A stretch of 64,000 bases of DNA from Liolophura sinensis (taxonomy: Eukaryota; Mollusca; Polyplacophora; Chitonida; Chitonidae). The stretch lies in assembly GCF_032854445.1 (NCBI RefSeq), contig NC_088297.1, forward strand, positions 20,409,127 through 20,473,126. The letters are read 5' to 3'. Numbering within the stretch: the first letter of the stretch is position 1; every line of letters begins with the position of its first letter. Positions 30,686 through 43,470 of the stretch are shown here, piece after piece. A program made the position numbers and the translations under genes. The notes under the pieces were generated by a model, which saw only the letters and a list, made by a program, of their open reading frames with translations, had not been told where the DNA came from and searched no databases.

Positions 30686-33600
30686 TCTTCAGGAAATTCG
30701 GTTCGCTTTCCCGATCAAGAATTGGCACCGGCGCAGCAGATACAAGTGCCTGGATTTGTGTCAGTTCTAAACATGCTAGACCACAGCGGCCTTCCGTGGC
30801 TACAACGGTTATTGGGACGAACATGTCCCCCATTGCTTGCATCTTACAAGCCCCGCTCCTACACACTCCGAATGTGGCAGAACCCCGTGCTGTCAACGGC
30901 AGCATTGAAAAACCCAATCGGAGCGCTTCAACCGGTCTGTGTGACCAACAATCAACAGTACATGCTGGTGCCAATATATGGAGGAGGAGGAAATAATCCG
31001 CTGGACTTGTCACGAGGGAACCCTTCTTCCTCCCAAGCTGCTTCATCTTTTGCCCAGAAGCTACGCATTTCCAACGAGAACTCTCTTGGACAGGGTCCTC
31101 GATCTATTAGTGCAACGGCACAACTATCGAAATACTTGGAGCAAGTAAACGTGGGAAAAAGTCACAAAGAAAAGGTGCCAAACCTTCAAAGCTAAAGATC
31201 AAGGCCTGCCGTGATGCCATAGGAAACACGTTAGTTTCTGAACAATCCGATGTTATCAGTAAACAAGTCAGCACAGCAGGAAGTTAAGGTGTCCAAACGA
31301 AGTCCAGATACTACAGTAGGGAGTGTCCGTTTATTATCTGGCGTTGGACAGGCACACGAGAGGCGAAATCAGAAAACTAAGGTGATTAAAACTCGACTCG
31401 ACGATGATTTGTAAGTGAAACTAGTGTTTCTCAAGGTTCTCCAAAGATACAGGTACCACCCATACCATCCTGTAAAGCTGTGTCCAAGCGTACAAGAAAG
31501 AGGCTGGATTCACGCGAAGAAGTGGCAAAGATTCTAAGTGTGGTAGATTCGAACAGGTCCTCTTTGAAGGCTCATAGTTCTGGCACTGAAATTAACGACA
31601 ATGATGTGTCAAGTAATTTGAATCCAGTGGACAACGGTTTTCGAACCAAAAAATACAAATTCTGCTTCGAAACGAATGGTCTAACAGTAATGACGAACGA
31701 TAGGCACTTGATCCGTGATGATTGTGGTAACGCATCTGCACGAGTACAGAATAGTGAGATCACAGAGGTACTAAATCACACCCAGTGGAGCGCTGACTCT
31801 GATATACAATGGCGGAGAGAAGTTGCAGATACTCTTAGCGGTGATGAACACAGATTGAATTCGAAGCCAAGCAAGTGTGACCTGAGAACAGCAGGAAGGA
31901 AGGTACCAAAGATTTAGGTTACTCCAGAACTATTTCTGGCGGAGTGGTAGACCCCCGTCTTTCACCGTTAAATCGAGGAGAAGTTGCTGAAATTTTAAGT
32001 CAGATCGACACAGTTCACGGTATGAAAGAATACAGGCCGAGAAGCAAAATGTGTCCAGAAAAGACACCACAGTTCACTTCTCTCACCGTGATAAATGCAA
32101 TTTCATCATCGTCCAAGTCTGCCTCTATAGTGCTCAATACGGACGAACAAGCGTCAAATCTGACCCCCACAACGTCCCACTCAGGCAATGTCGATCCATA
32201 TCAAGCTAGCTTGGCCGGCCGTAAAGCGAGAGTCTGAAGATCAGGCAGATCGCCATTGATTAGGATTATCCTAGGTAAAGTCCCTATCCTGGACAGACTA
32301 GGGCCATCAGGCGCAAATAGGAACAGTGGGGAGATTGTCCGAAAGCCTAGCAGAGATATGGCGGGAAATGTGACGTATTCATCAAACGACAAGTATCGGG
32401 CATTGGAAACCCTCTGAGACCACGTCAGGCCATTTTGCTGGTGGATTTGAGCCAGCGACTGTTTCTGAAACCAGCTGTGACGACGATCCCTTTCAGTAAC
32501 AAAGATACCCATCCTTCACGTAAATCTGAAGTGCGCAGCATCCGAATCAAAGAAGAACCAGTGGATCCTGATGACACAGATACATCGGAAGGGAAGGTTT
32601 CTGAGCGTTTAACAGTACACGATTCCAACTCTAAAGAGTGGGATGGAATACCGAATTCCAGTGAAAGCTCTAAAGGCACCTGTCATTACCACAAAGAATC
32701 CTAACTCGAGAAAGGATGTGTTAAAGTCACATGCGGCGTCAGCGCTTAGAAAGACTCTTCTCCCCGTGCCAGGTATTGAGATCAAAAAAGAACCTGTGGA
32801 TTCACACGAGGAAACCCATGCCAGACAGGAACGTCTTCAAGTTATTTTCTGCTGAAAAACAATCCGGTTACGCTATGGTCGAATCGAGCAAAAGCTCATC
32901 GAAGTCTAAGTTCTGCTTCACGGATTTGTCTAAGTTGAAGTCTTTTTGTTTACCTGAAAGACTAAAGACCCCAGTGCTAGCTGAGCATGTAAAGTCAGAG
33001 GTAATCGAAGACGTAGACGGACAGGGAAGATCGAACCAAGGCAGCGCCTGCAGTTTAACAACAGTTTCTGTTCCTAAGCAGGGTTCATCGGTAGAAAAGG
33101 TGGGAGAAACTGAAGTGAATTTAGAGTGTGTTATAAAAACGGAGCCATTAGAGGACAGCACACAATTCTCGGGCATAACTATTGAGCCGGTGTCTTCTGA
33201 ATGTGACACTAAACTTAACCGCATGCTGTTTGACTTTGCGGCTTCTATTAGCGCAAATTTCCAGATTCCGGGAATAAAACAAGAACAGTTAGAACCGGAT
33301 TCACCGACAGTCGATGATACTGCCGACAGAATGGTTGACAAATCATTCATAGAAGTTCAGTCATCAGAATGCGCCGAAAAACCAACTCCCCACAAACGCA
33401 CACGGCGTAAAAGGAAATGTTCAGTCGTTGTCGCAGACAGGAATACTCGACGGAAGGGAACCAGACGCACAATGGTTAAATCGGACGAGGCTGGTTACAA
33501 ATGCTATTGCGGTCAAAGTTTCTTGTGTATTGCCAAGTTAGTGATCCATAGACGCGTTCACACGGGGGAAAAGCCCTGGAAATGTCCCACATGTGAAAAG

Positions 33601-34095
33601 TGTTTCGCACGCCGTGACGTCATGAAACGTCACTGTAACATTCACGTCAATGATCGGCGATTCTGTTGTGATCAGTGCCCCAAACGCTTTCTCTATTTGT
33701 ACGAACTTAATCGCCACAGGCGGACTCACACAGGCGAGAAGCGGTTCGAATGCCACTTGTGTGGGAAAAGACTGACACAGATGACGGGCTTGAAGCGACA
33801 CCTGGATACGCACAAGGGAGATAAACCCTATTCTTGCAACATCTGTAAGAAAAAATTTTGCCGGAAGAGTGTTCTTGTAAAGCACATGGGACGTCGGCAC
33901 GAAAACATCTTAGTTCTTTGTCCTATATGCGCCATGGGATTTCGGTCCAAATCGGCGCAGATCGGCCACCTGGCGAGTCATTCCGGAACTAAACGAAATC
34001 AGTGTGTCGTGTGCAAAGCACAATTCTCAGGTCTTTACTCTTTACAGCGGCACATGTCTGTACATTCCATCTCCGTGAAGGGTCGGAGAAGGTGA
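30686..34095 (+). CDS. C2H2 zinc-finger protein; fingers intact, upstream coding part frame-disrupted
   Basis: The last frame (ATG 32731, 454 codons, stop TGA at 34093) holds seven C2H2 fingers at residues 258-445 (33502-34065). The first is atypical (CYC spacing), and TGEKP-type linkers follow fingers 1 and 3. A basic stretch HKRTRRKRK precedes them. Upstream, protein-like sequence runs from a likely acceptor (GACCCTAG, 30685) but shifts frame about seven times and meets one in-frame TGA at 32235. That part holds PLDLS (30998-31012), the CtBP-binding motif type, and related blocks REEVAKILS and RGEVAEILS. Five sumoylation-like sites (IKEE, IKKE, VKSE, IKTE, IKQE) lie before the fingers. It is probably a DNA-binding corepressor-recruiting factor (inference). 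Either this is a decaying gene or the assembly has indels; the true start is unknown. Confidence 0.7.
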
Positions 34096-34404
34096 CAGTT
34101 ATCTACGTTATTCATCTTTAAAAGTTACTATTTGGAAAGTTTCATCAGGCATTCCTTGGACTTTCTTTAGCAGCCTTGGACTGCTTCTATAAGGTATGCT
34201 TCTTTTACGTACAGACGAGCCGTGTCAACTGTTGTCTGCATTTATATTGTTTTTTAGGGCTTTTTTTTCAATTTCTAAATGCATCATATTTTACACTGTA
34301 CGAATTTTTAGATGGGAATTTAAGAGCTAGGGTTTCACTGACGCCGACGGTAACCCCGTATATAACTCTCAATTATGTAACCACATTTCATTCATTATTG
34401 GCCA

Positions 34405-34476
34405 TGCTGACCGCCGTCGTAGAAGTGAAATATTCTTGAGTATGGCGTAAAAGACCAATCAAAATAAAATAAATAA
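34405..34476 (+). mobile_element. SINE-A 3' fragment of 72 bp with 11-bp target duplication
   Basis: Only the end of the family is present (CTGACCGCCGTCGTAGAAGTG to AAATAAATAA, in parts). Perfect ATTATTGGCCA copies flank it at 34394-34404 and 34477-34487, so it was inserted at this length rather than eroded later. Confidence 0.9.
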
Positions 34477-34487
34477 ATTATTGGCCA

Positions 34488-35510
34488 ATTGTTATTTGCA
34501 GATACAAGGCATAGCATTATGTAGGTCTTATCTCGATGTAACATAGTATCTGTCACAAGAAGTGATGGTATCCAAATAGAAAATAGAAATCAAACGTTCA
34601 CTGGAAGTCGATCACACTCAGCGACAGTACCAAGAGGCTTAAAAAAGCATACATCGTATAAGCCTGTGTGTACCATTTTTCTTTGCAATTTGTTTTCTTT
34701 AAAAAAAAATTCACCTGAATATACTGCGTGAATTTTAAAGAAAATTTCATAGGGTAAGATTTAGAAATCACACATTCGAATATATTGATTTTCTTTTTTT
34801 TTTAGGCGTAAAACACCTATCAAGTTAGTGAATACATTTTTATGTAAATTCATTATATAGATATAAATGTGATAGATATAGATACAGATATATCAATATC
34901 ATGTCATATTTTTACCATGGATATGAGGTCGTTTGAAGCATGTTAACGTTCAGCTCACAAGAAAAGAAAGATCTAGGCCTGGAAATTTTCACTGCGTGAA
35001 TTTAATTATAATTTGATTTCAAATTTTTAGCGGACGCCATCTTCAGTATGCATTATAGTTAGTTGTTCCTATACCTAAAGGGTACGACTACAGGTTCTTT
35101 TGGCGTTTATTGCAATCTAGTTAGATTGATTACTTTCTGTCCTTTAATGTTAGGAAGTTTTTAGAGTTCATGTTGCGCTTGAAATATATCTTAAACAATT
35201 TTAGTTTAATTCGCTTTGCTATTTCAGAATTTTAAAGAATTTCTTTAAAACCACCCTTGGCAGCGTCAACTTGCATGGTATTTTGGTAGTGAATGTAATC
35301 TTAAGATTGATTCCTTTCGCTCAGTTAATGTTTATACGAAACTTACAGGTCTTTGCCTAGTTAAGATAAGTTCAAGTTTATTTATTTTCATGCGTCTTGA
35401 TATTTTAATGAGAAGTTGGGGATCATTTTGTTTGGTCAGAATGATCATATGGGCCACATATCACAGCCAAGGTGGATAGAATATCGGATTGTCCAGCTTT
35501 GATTCTAAAT
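34488..35510. other. Intergenic, AT-rich
   Basis: Downstream of the zinc-finger gene. There are poly-A and poly-T runs and a GATATA-rich stretch near 34857-34895; no gene or repeat recognised. Confidence 0.35.
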
Positions 35511-35910
35511 AATTACATGTAAAATTTGTTGGCTGAATGTTTTGAATTCTTGATTTTTGGAACGATTTTAATTTAATTTTTAAAAAAAACTTTCCCGTGA
35601 TACGATATATGGTTTTAGCTCTTATCATTAATTTATTTTTTTTACACTGTACGAATTTTTAGATGGTGGGAATGTAAGAGCTAGGGTTTCACTGACGCCG
35701 ACGGTAACCCCGTATATAACTCTCAATTATGTAACCACATTTCATTCATTATTGGCCATGCTGACCGCTGTCGTAGAAGTGAAATAATTACATGTAAAAT
35801 TTGTTGGCTGAATGTTTTGAATTCTTGATTTTTGGAACGATTTTAATTTAATTTTTAAAAAAACTTTCCCGTGATACGATATATGGTTTTAGCTCTTATC
35901 ATTAATTTAT
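35511..35910 (+). repeat. Composite duplication (A, inserted copy of 34290-34429, A again)
   Basis: A block of about 125 bp at 35511-35635 is repeated almost perfectly at 35786-35910. Between the two copies sits a copy (35641-35785) of sequence from 34290-34429, including the first part of the truncated SINE-A there. The junction shares short homology (GAAATA/AAATAATTA). Confidence 0.9.
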
Positions 35911-36039
35911 GAACAGCTTAATTTTGTATTTTTGACAATTTTAGTGTATGTTTCAGAAAAAGTTTTGAAATCAGCTGTTAACAATTTTGATTTATTGTTT
36001 TTTTTTCTTGAATGTTAACGAATGTTTTAATTGAATTAT

Positions 36040-36078
36040 TTATTTATTTATTTGATTGGTGTTTTACCCCGTACTCAT
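36040..36078 (-). mobile_element. SINE-A fragment of 39 bp with 11-bp target duplication
   Basis: Only the reversed tail and terminal motif are present (TATTTATTTATTTGATTGG, GTTTTACCCCGTACTCAT). Perfect AATTGAATTAT copies flank it at 36029-36039 and 36079-36089. Confidence 0.88.
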
Positions 36079-36433
36079 AATTGAATTATAAATCAATAAA
36101 TAAATGTTGCAATTTGAGAGGATGTCCTATGTTTGCTTCCATACACCAGTTGATGCTTGACTACCAATCACACGGCATGCTGAATTGGCTAATAGAAGAT
36201 TATTTAATTTATTTAAAGACCTCGGTTACTTCATTTCGGAGAGATATTTGACAGATTTTTCAAACTATGAAAGATGCCAAATACAGAACAAGACTGATAT
36301 CATGGCCCAAGGCTGTTCATAACCTCAAAAAAAGTCATTTTACTTTTACCTTAAAAGTAAGGTACTTTTGCCTTACATGATGTGAACATTACCCTGTGTA
36401 GCAGTAGATTCAGTTTACTGTACTTTCCTTGAC

Positions 36434-36872
36434 GACCGCTTCGGTGGCCTAGTGGTGGGTGTAGCCGCCTCGAGTGGGGACTTGGGATCGAACCTGGGTT
36501 GAGTCATACCAGGCTTTAGCTGGCTCGCTTGGCGCTCAGCACTGAATAGTTAAAACAGGGAAACGGGACTGTAGTCTATTTTTTTCAGCGAGTCGCCTAT
36601 ATTCACTGCTTGTTGTCGAAACTAAACTTATGGAGTTTAACATTATGAATTAGAAAAAGTATTCTAACTGCATTTTCCTTGTAATAAACATATCCGTGTG
36701 TGGAGCTTGGGCTGTTACGTGTGAATGACTAAAGGCAATGTTGGTAGCGAGTATGACTGATTTTACATACAACGGCATGGACTTGCCCTGCCACAAAAAG
36801 ACAGTATTTACACTCACCGAAAAACTCTTCGTTATATGTCTAATAAATTGTTAAGTACGACGTAAAACCCAT
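36434..36872 (+). mobile_element. SINE-B variant, interrupted
   Basis: The head CGCTTCGGTGGCCTAGTGG with B-box-like GGATCGAACCTGGG, then GAGTCATACCAGGC and CTTGGCGCTCAGCACTGA, form a tRNA-derived 5' part to about 36560. The 3' part reappears at about 36770-36872 (CATGGACTTGCCCTGCCAC, GTTAAGTACGACGTAAAACCC). The middle is diverged or replaced. Confidence 0.65.
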
Positions 36873-37024
36873 TCATAGATACGTTCTTTGGCCATGCCCA
36901 ACTGACCCACTGAGCGCAGTGCTAAGACTAGTGTACTGAAGTACTGTAAACATGTGCATCCTCAGCTGTTTACAGGGAATGTGATTGTGAACATATACCA
37001 GATATAATACATACATCGCGATGT

Positions 37025-37212
37025 TTGCTGTGAGTTCAAGTCCAGCTCATGCTGGCTTCCTCTCCGACGGTAAGTGAGAAGGTCTGCAGCAACCTGCGGA
37101 TGGTCATGGGTTTCCCCGGGCTTTGCCCGGTTTCCTCCCACCATAATGCTGGCCGCTGTCGTATAAGTGAAATATTCTTGAGTACACCAATCAGATGAAT
37201 AAATAAATAATT
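37025..37212 (+). mobile_element. SINE-A, 5'-truncated
   Basis: Starts at the B box (CTGTGAGTTCAAGTCC), carries the core and ends GAGTACACCAATCAGATGAATAAATAA. GCGATGT at 37018-37024 and 37213-37219 is a likely target duplication. Confidence 0.88.
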
Positions 37213-37528
37213 GCGATGTGATGCCAAAATGTCATCTCTTGCTGACGTCATGTGTTCGTATGCGACGTCAGATCTGGCAAGAAGTGAGATTGACAGCGGA
37301 ACATTTGCTTCCGTAGTGAACCGTAGTGCAAAATAAGACGTAATGCACTGAAAACTGGTGACAGTGTAGGGTAGCAGTCTTACTCTTTTAAAAATGCACA
37401 AAAATGGCGCAGACCTGGACTAGCTCTTACATAGTTTATGCAAACTGAAGCGCGGCGTGAACACCAATCAGATAAAATACATTCAAAGCATAATAACACG
37501 AAGCGGGCATTAATTATTATTCACCGGT

Positions 37529-37674
37529 GGTACGTGGGAAGGTCTTGCAGCAACCTGTGGACGGTGGTGGGTTTCCCCCGAGCTCTGCCCGATTTTCTTT
37601 CATCATAATGCCGTTTGCCGTCGCGTAAGTCATATATTCCTCAGTTCGACGTGAAACACATAAGAAATAAATAA
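37529..37674 (+). mobile_element. SINE-A, 5'-truncated, diverged
   Basis: Starts at GGTACGTGGGAAGGTC and ends ACACATAAGAAATAAATAAA, with changes in the terminal motif (CCTCAGTTCGACGTGAAAC). Confidence 0.82.
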
Positions 37675-37794
37675 ACTTAGAACAACCATAGTACCATAAA
37701 CCATAATACTGTTACTTAGACTAACTTTCTAAATGGCATCAACCAAGGTGGTATAACTACGAAGGCGAACTTTACGTAATTCGGTACATCTCTA

Positions 37795-38465
37795 CGTTTA
37801 AAGCTGAACTGAAGTCAGTGCCTCTACATGTTAAATATGAAGCCGAGTTAAAGTGAATACCATCTCGTGTCAATTGAATCTCAGTCGTAGTCGATGCCAC
37901 CACATGTGATTATGAAGCCGTGTCGTAGTCAATGCCACCAGTTGTCATATGAAACCGTTTTGTACCACCTCACGTTACTCTGAAACCGAGTTGAAGTCAC
38001 TGCCACATGTCACTATGAAGCCGCGTTGTATTCAGTGACACCATCCGTCGCTATGAAGCCTAGTTTTAGCGAGTGCTAGTGTCATTATGAAGCCGGTCTG
38101 TAGGCAATGCAACAGCGTGTTACAATTAAGCTGGGCTTTAGTTAATGCCACATGTTACCTTGGAACCGAGCTTAAGTCAGTGACACAGCGTGTTATAGTG
38201 AAGCCGAGCTTCAGTCAGTGAATCAAAAACATGTTACCATGAAGCCGAGTTGTAGTCAGTACCACGTGTTACTATGGAACGGAGCTTTGGTGAGTGCCAG
38301 AATGTTACTTTGAAGACTAACTGTAAGTTAGTGCCACACGTTACTATGAAACCGAGTTGCAGTCAGTGTCACATGTTACTTTGAAGTCGCGCTTTAATGT
38401 GTGCCACATGTTACTATGATGCCGGGTTATGGTCAATGTCACAGCATGTCACTACAGAGTAGTAG
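37795..38465 (+). repeat. Degenerate minisatellite of about 40 bp
   Basis: About 15 diverged units share GTCAGTGCCACATGTTACTA and TGAAGCCGAGTTGTAGT-like parts, with variable spacing. No frame stays open across it. Confidence 0.8.
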
Positions 38466-38835
38466 GGTCATACCAAGGGCAAAGTGACCAACTCCACAAA
38501 GCCTGATTTGACCTGGGATCACCTAACAAGTGTTATCATGAAACAAATGTTTCAAAATTTTAACTACAGGAGCCACAAACTGTATTAAAATTTCGACTTA
38601 AGTCAGTATTGTACCCAAGTATTAACCAGCAAGCCACTGATGCTAGAAGAGCAATAAATTATTTTGAATTGTCTGTTCCATATACGCTCCCACGGAGAAA
38701 GTCAACAGCTGGCTGTATGGGCCCACTTGATAAATATAGGGATCGTACCAAAATACCCTTATGCCTTCTGTTTCTTTAGCCCCGAGCCGTTATAGTGTTA
38801 AAACCAGGGGTAGCCAGGGCTAAATTTACCCGTTC
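38466..38835. other. Intergenic, no feature seen
   Basis: Unique sequence between the degenerate minisatellite and a short tandem duplication. Confidence 0.3.
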
Positions 38836-38923
38836 GACAAGTGACGAGTGTAGTACCTCTACTCGTGAAGAATGAAGCTGACAAGTGACGAGTGTAGTAC
38901 CTCTGCTCGTGAAGAATGGAGCT
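38836..38923 (+). repeat. Tandem duplication of 44 bp, two copies
   Basis: Two adjacent copies beginning GACAAGTGACGAGTGTAGTA differ at only two positions, so the duplication is recent. Confidence 0.9.
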
Positions 38924-40299
<1,376 letters not shown>

Positions 40300-40450
40300 A
40301 TTTATTTATGTGGTGTTTTACTCTATTCTCAACAATATTTCACTTATACGATGGCGGCCAACATTATGATGGAAGGAAACAAAGCCCGGGGGAAACTCAC
40401 GGCTCTCGTCAGGTTGCTGCAAGACCTTCCCATGATGGGCGGGTGAGGAA
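40300..40450 (-). mobile_element. SINE-A, 5'-truncated
   Basis: On the plus strand: TATTTATTTATGTGGTG, then TTCTCAACAATATTTCACTT and the core to GGCGGGTGAGGAAGG. No clear target duplication. Confidence 0.83.
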
Positions 40451-40482
40451 GGTCATAGATTATGATTGGTGTTTGCTATATA

Positions 40483-40734
40483 ATTATTTATTTATTTATT
40501 TGATTGGTGTTTTACGCCGTACTCAAGAATATTTCACTTATTCGACCATGGCCAGCATTATGGTGGGTGGAAACCGGGCAGAGCCCGGAGGAAACCCACC
40601 ACCATCCACAGGTTGCTGACAGGCCTTCCCACGCACGGCCGAAGAGGAAGCCAGGATGAGCTAGACTTGAACTCACAGCCACCATATGGGTGAGAGACTT
40701 CTGGGCCATTACGCTGTGCTAGCGTGCTAACTAT
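40483..40734 (-). mobile_element. SINE-A, near full length, with 12-bp target duplication
   Basis: Tail-to-head on the plus strand (ATTATTTATTTATTTGATTG to GCTAGCGTGCTAACTAT, in parts). Perfect GTTTGCTATATA copies flank it at 40471-40482 and 40735-40746. It inserted just downstream of another SINE-A of the same orientation. Confidence 0.93.
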
Positions 40735-40828
40735 GTTTGCTATATAGGCCTATATAATCTTATAATTGTGTTTAATGTTTCCTGCTTAGGGGTTAAAGCC
40801 AAACTTATCAGAAAGCTATTATAACTTA

Positions 40829-42070
40829 ACTGACGGCCAAAAGAAACTTTACGACTCTGTGAGATAAATTTAGTCAGCCCTTTTAGCATATTAATACCAA
40901 GTTATTGTAAAAAAAACATTTGTACGTAGCATATTCCCATGTGCGACACGCGTCATAGACGACCACACCTTCTACTGCTCTCATGTAACTGTGTCAGAGT
41001 TGATGCAACGTTACAGACAGACAGGGCAGACATTGGACAGGCCAAGAACAAGAAGGCCTAGGGTAATTACGCCCAACGAAGACGGCTCCCTGCGCACCTT
41101 ACACCTGAGGAACCGCTTCCTGGCTGTGACGTAATCGTCAATCAATGCCTTAGGTCACCGCGTCAGTCGGCAGACCGTGTCCAGGAGACTCATGGCTCAC
41201 GGAATTAGGGCCTATCAAGCATTCAGAGGACAGTTGTTGACAGCCGAAAATCGTCGCCAGAGGTTGCGATGGGCTCGAATTGTACGCCGTTGGCAGCGAC
41301 ATGATTGGCAACTTGTTGTTTTCACGGATGAAAGCCGTTTCTGCCTGTTCCGAGCCGATGGCAGACAGTGAGTTTACCGTCGAAGAGGCGAACGAACGGC
41401 TGCATCATGCGTCCAGGAGGTGGTACTGTTTGGTGGCGGCAGCATGATGGTGTGGGGTGAGATTTGTGGACACCACTGGTCATCATCTACGGGAACCTCA
41501 CAGCTCAACGTTACGTGGATATAATCATACGTCCCGTTGCCCTGCCAATCCTTCAACAGCAGCCACGTTGTGTCCTGTACCAGCATGACAACTTCCTGGA
41601 TGCCAACGACGTCAGCGTCTTGCCGTGGCCTGCACGTTCTCCAGATATGTCCCCCATAGAACACCTTTGGGATATCATGGGTTGTCGATTAAGACAACGG
41701 CCACACCTTGCAACGAATCCCACGTCATCAGACACTTGACTTTTTCTATGCGTCGGGGAGTTCTTGCATGCATTGAAGCAAGGGCTTGGCCACACGCGAT
41801 ATTGATTGATTTTGATATTGACTAACTTTTAAAATGTACTTTTTATATACTCTGCCCATTGTTAACCGAGATGGAATGGCTATTTTTCTAGCCCTGCTCT
41901 GTTTGTTCACTTGTAAAATAATCAGAGGGCTGCTATGTCCGTTCTTTCTCAAGACTTTCAATATCTAAAGTTAATGGTCTTTTATATCAAGCTTCAGTCA
42001 TCCTGTTTTTTGCTTTGGTAAAAAAAATTGATTTGAACTCTTTATAAAGTTTTTTTTTTGGCCGTCAGTT
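40829..42070 (+). mobile_element. Tc1-like DNA transposon, decayed
   Basis: Terminal inverted repeats begin ACTGACGGCCAAAA at the left and AACTGACGGCCAAAA (read inward) at the right, followed by AAACTTTA on both sides. TA lies outside each end (40827-40828, 42071-42072). The length of about 1.24 kb fits a Tc1/mariner element. The transposase inside is broken, so the copy is non-autonomous. Confidence 0.85.
41010..41826 (+). pseudogene. Tc1-like transposase remnant
   Basis: Recognisable transposase segments in order: an N-terminal HTH part (RQTGQTLDRPRTRRPR), HRVSRQTVSRRL, VFTDESRFCLF with the first catalytic D, GGGSMMVWGEICG, YQHDN with the second D, RSPDMSPIEHLWD with the catalytic E, and a C-terminal MRRGVLACIEARAW. 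Stops are present (for example at 41369) along with frame changes. The usual ARPHxAR stretch after QHDN is deleted, leaving 23 instead of 34 residues between the second D and the E, and part of the C-terminus is lost. It cannot make active enzyme. Confidence 0.85.
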
Positions 42071-42083
42071 TACATGTGTGTAT

Positions 42084-42260
42084 TCATTTATTTATTTATT
42101 TATTTATTTATTTATTTGATTGGTGCTTTGCGCCGTACTCAATAATAGCTATACGACGGCAGCTAACATTATTTTGGGAAGAAACCGGTCGGACACACGG
42201 GGGAACCCACGACCATCTGTAGGTTGCTGGCAGGCCTTCCCCTGTACGGCCTGAGAAAAA
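42084..42260 (-). mobile_element. SINE-A, 5'-truncated, with long tail
   Basis: The reversed tail has about eight ATTT units followed by GATTGGTGCTTTGCGCCG and the core up to CCTGTACGGCCTGAG. It starts about 14 bp after the Tc1 element. Confidence 0.85.
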
Positions 42261-43323
42261 GCAGAAAAATGTGTTTAAACGCTCTGAGGCCCATTAGAAG
42301 ATTGTGGGTAATTGTACTGCTACACAACTTTACATGCTTACATGTTGGCGTGCTAAAGCCAAACTTATCAGAGGAGTTGATCTAACTATACGTTAACACA
42401 TTTAAAATTATTGTCTTTAATGTTTTGAGATGCTGTTGATTCGCAGATGATAGTTAGCAATCTAATATTATATAACTGTATGGCCATTCAAATAAATAAG
42501 CAATGTATTCTTAGATGTTTGGGTTGTGCAGCCAAACTGATCATATAAGCTGCAGACTACAGTTCCAACTATATATAGATGTAATTAACATTTCTGTCGG
42601 CTTCTAATATGTCTGCACTGAAAGTTTGCAAGAACCTTTTCTTTCACAACTTACATCACGATATTTAAGACTTTGTTGTTGTTTTTTTTTCGTCTTTTTT
42701 TATGTAAACGTAACAGTGTGTAGCATTCTCACCACGAAGACTTGACAAGTGGCAAGCTAAATATAACGTCTTCAAAAAAAAACACATTCTCTTCTATTCC
42801 TGGTGCAACTGAGGCACTGTGGAGGTACAGCTGAAGATCATGAGTTATGGCGGCTCCTCTGGTGTAAGAGCTATATTACATGATGCGTTATATAAGAGCT
42901 AGTGTTGTTACAAACCCCCTTTATATATGTAGCCACTTAATTATGTGAGAAAAAACTTCAGAAATCTATTAAGCAGAAGCGACCATATTAAAGGCTGATG
43001 AAAGGTTAAGGTTTTTTTCTTGCCCAAACACTATAATATAGCCAACAAATGGACGGATTTCAATTGTAGGCGCAGAATAGATGTACTTCATGACACAAAC
43101 ACGAAAGTTCACGTGTTTGAGGACAAGCCTAAGGGTTCCTAGGAAGCTTTTAAATTTGTCTTAAGCCTGTATACTTGAATATCCCTACATATTAACCATA
43201 TGTATACATGTTATTTACACTGTTGCTCTTTGCATATATATAGAATCAACTGTCAATGAGTAAAGTAGTTCTAGAGTTCCTGAAATTCCGGGAAAACATG
43301 CAAGAGGCACTCATCATTTAAGT
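42261..43323. other. Intergenic, AT-rich
   Basis: No gene seen. The 19-base block TAAAGCCAAACTTATCAGA at 42353 also occurs at 40793, 1560 bp upstream. Confidence 0.35.
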
Positions 43324-43470
43324 GACAGCTTCGGTGGCCTCGTGGTTAGAGCGTCCTCCTCAAAGTCGGGAGACCCCAGGGTCAAACCCGGCTCGGGTTA
43401 TACCAAAGACTTTAAAAATGGTACTTCCTGCTGTCTCGCTTGGTGCCCAGCACTGACGGTTTAGAGCAAG
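43324..43470 (+). mobile_element. SINE-B head and 5' body
   Basis: tRNA-like head (CTTCGGTGGCCTCGTGG, TTAGAGCGTCC, B-box-like GGGTCAAACCCGG), then ACCAAAGACTTTAAAAATGG and CTTGGTGCCCAGCACTGACG. It matches the reversed copy ending at 57672. Confidence 0.78.
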
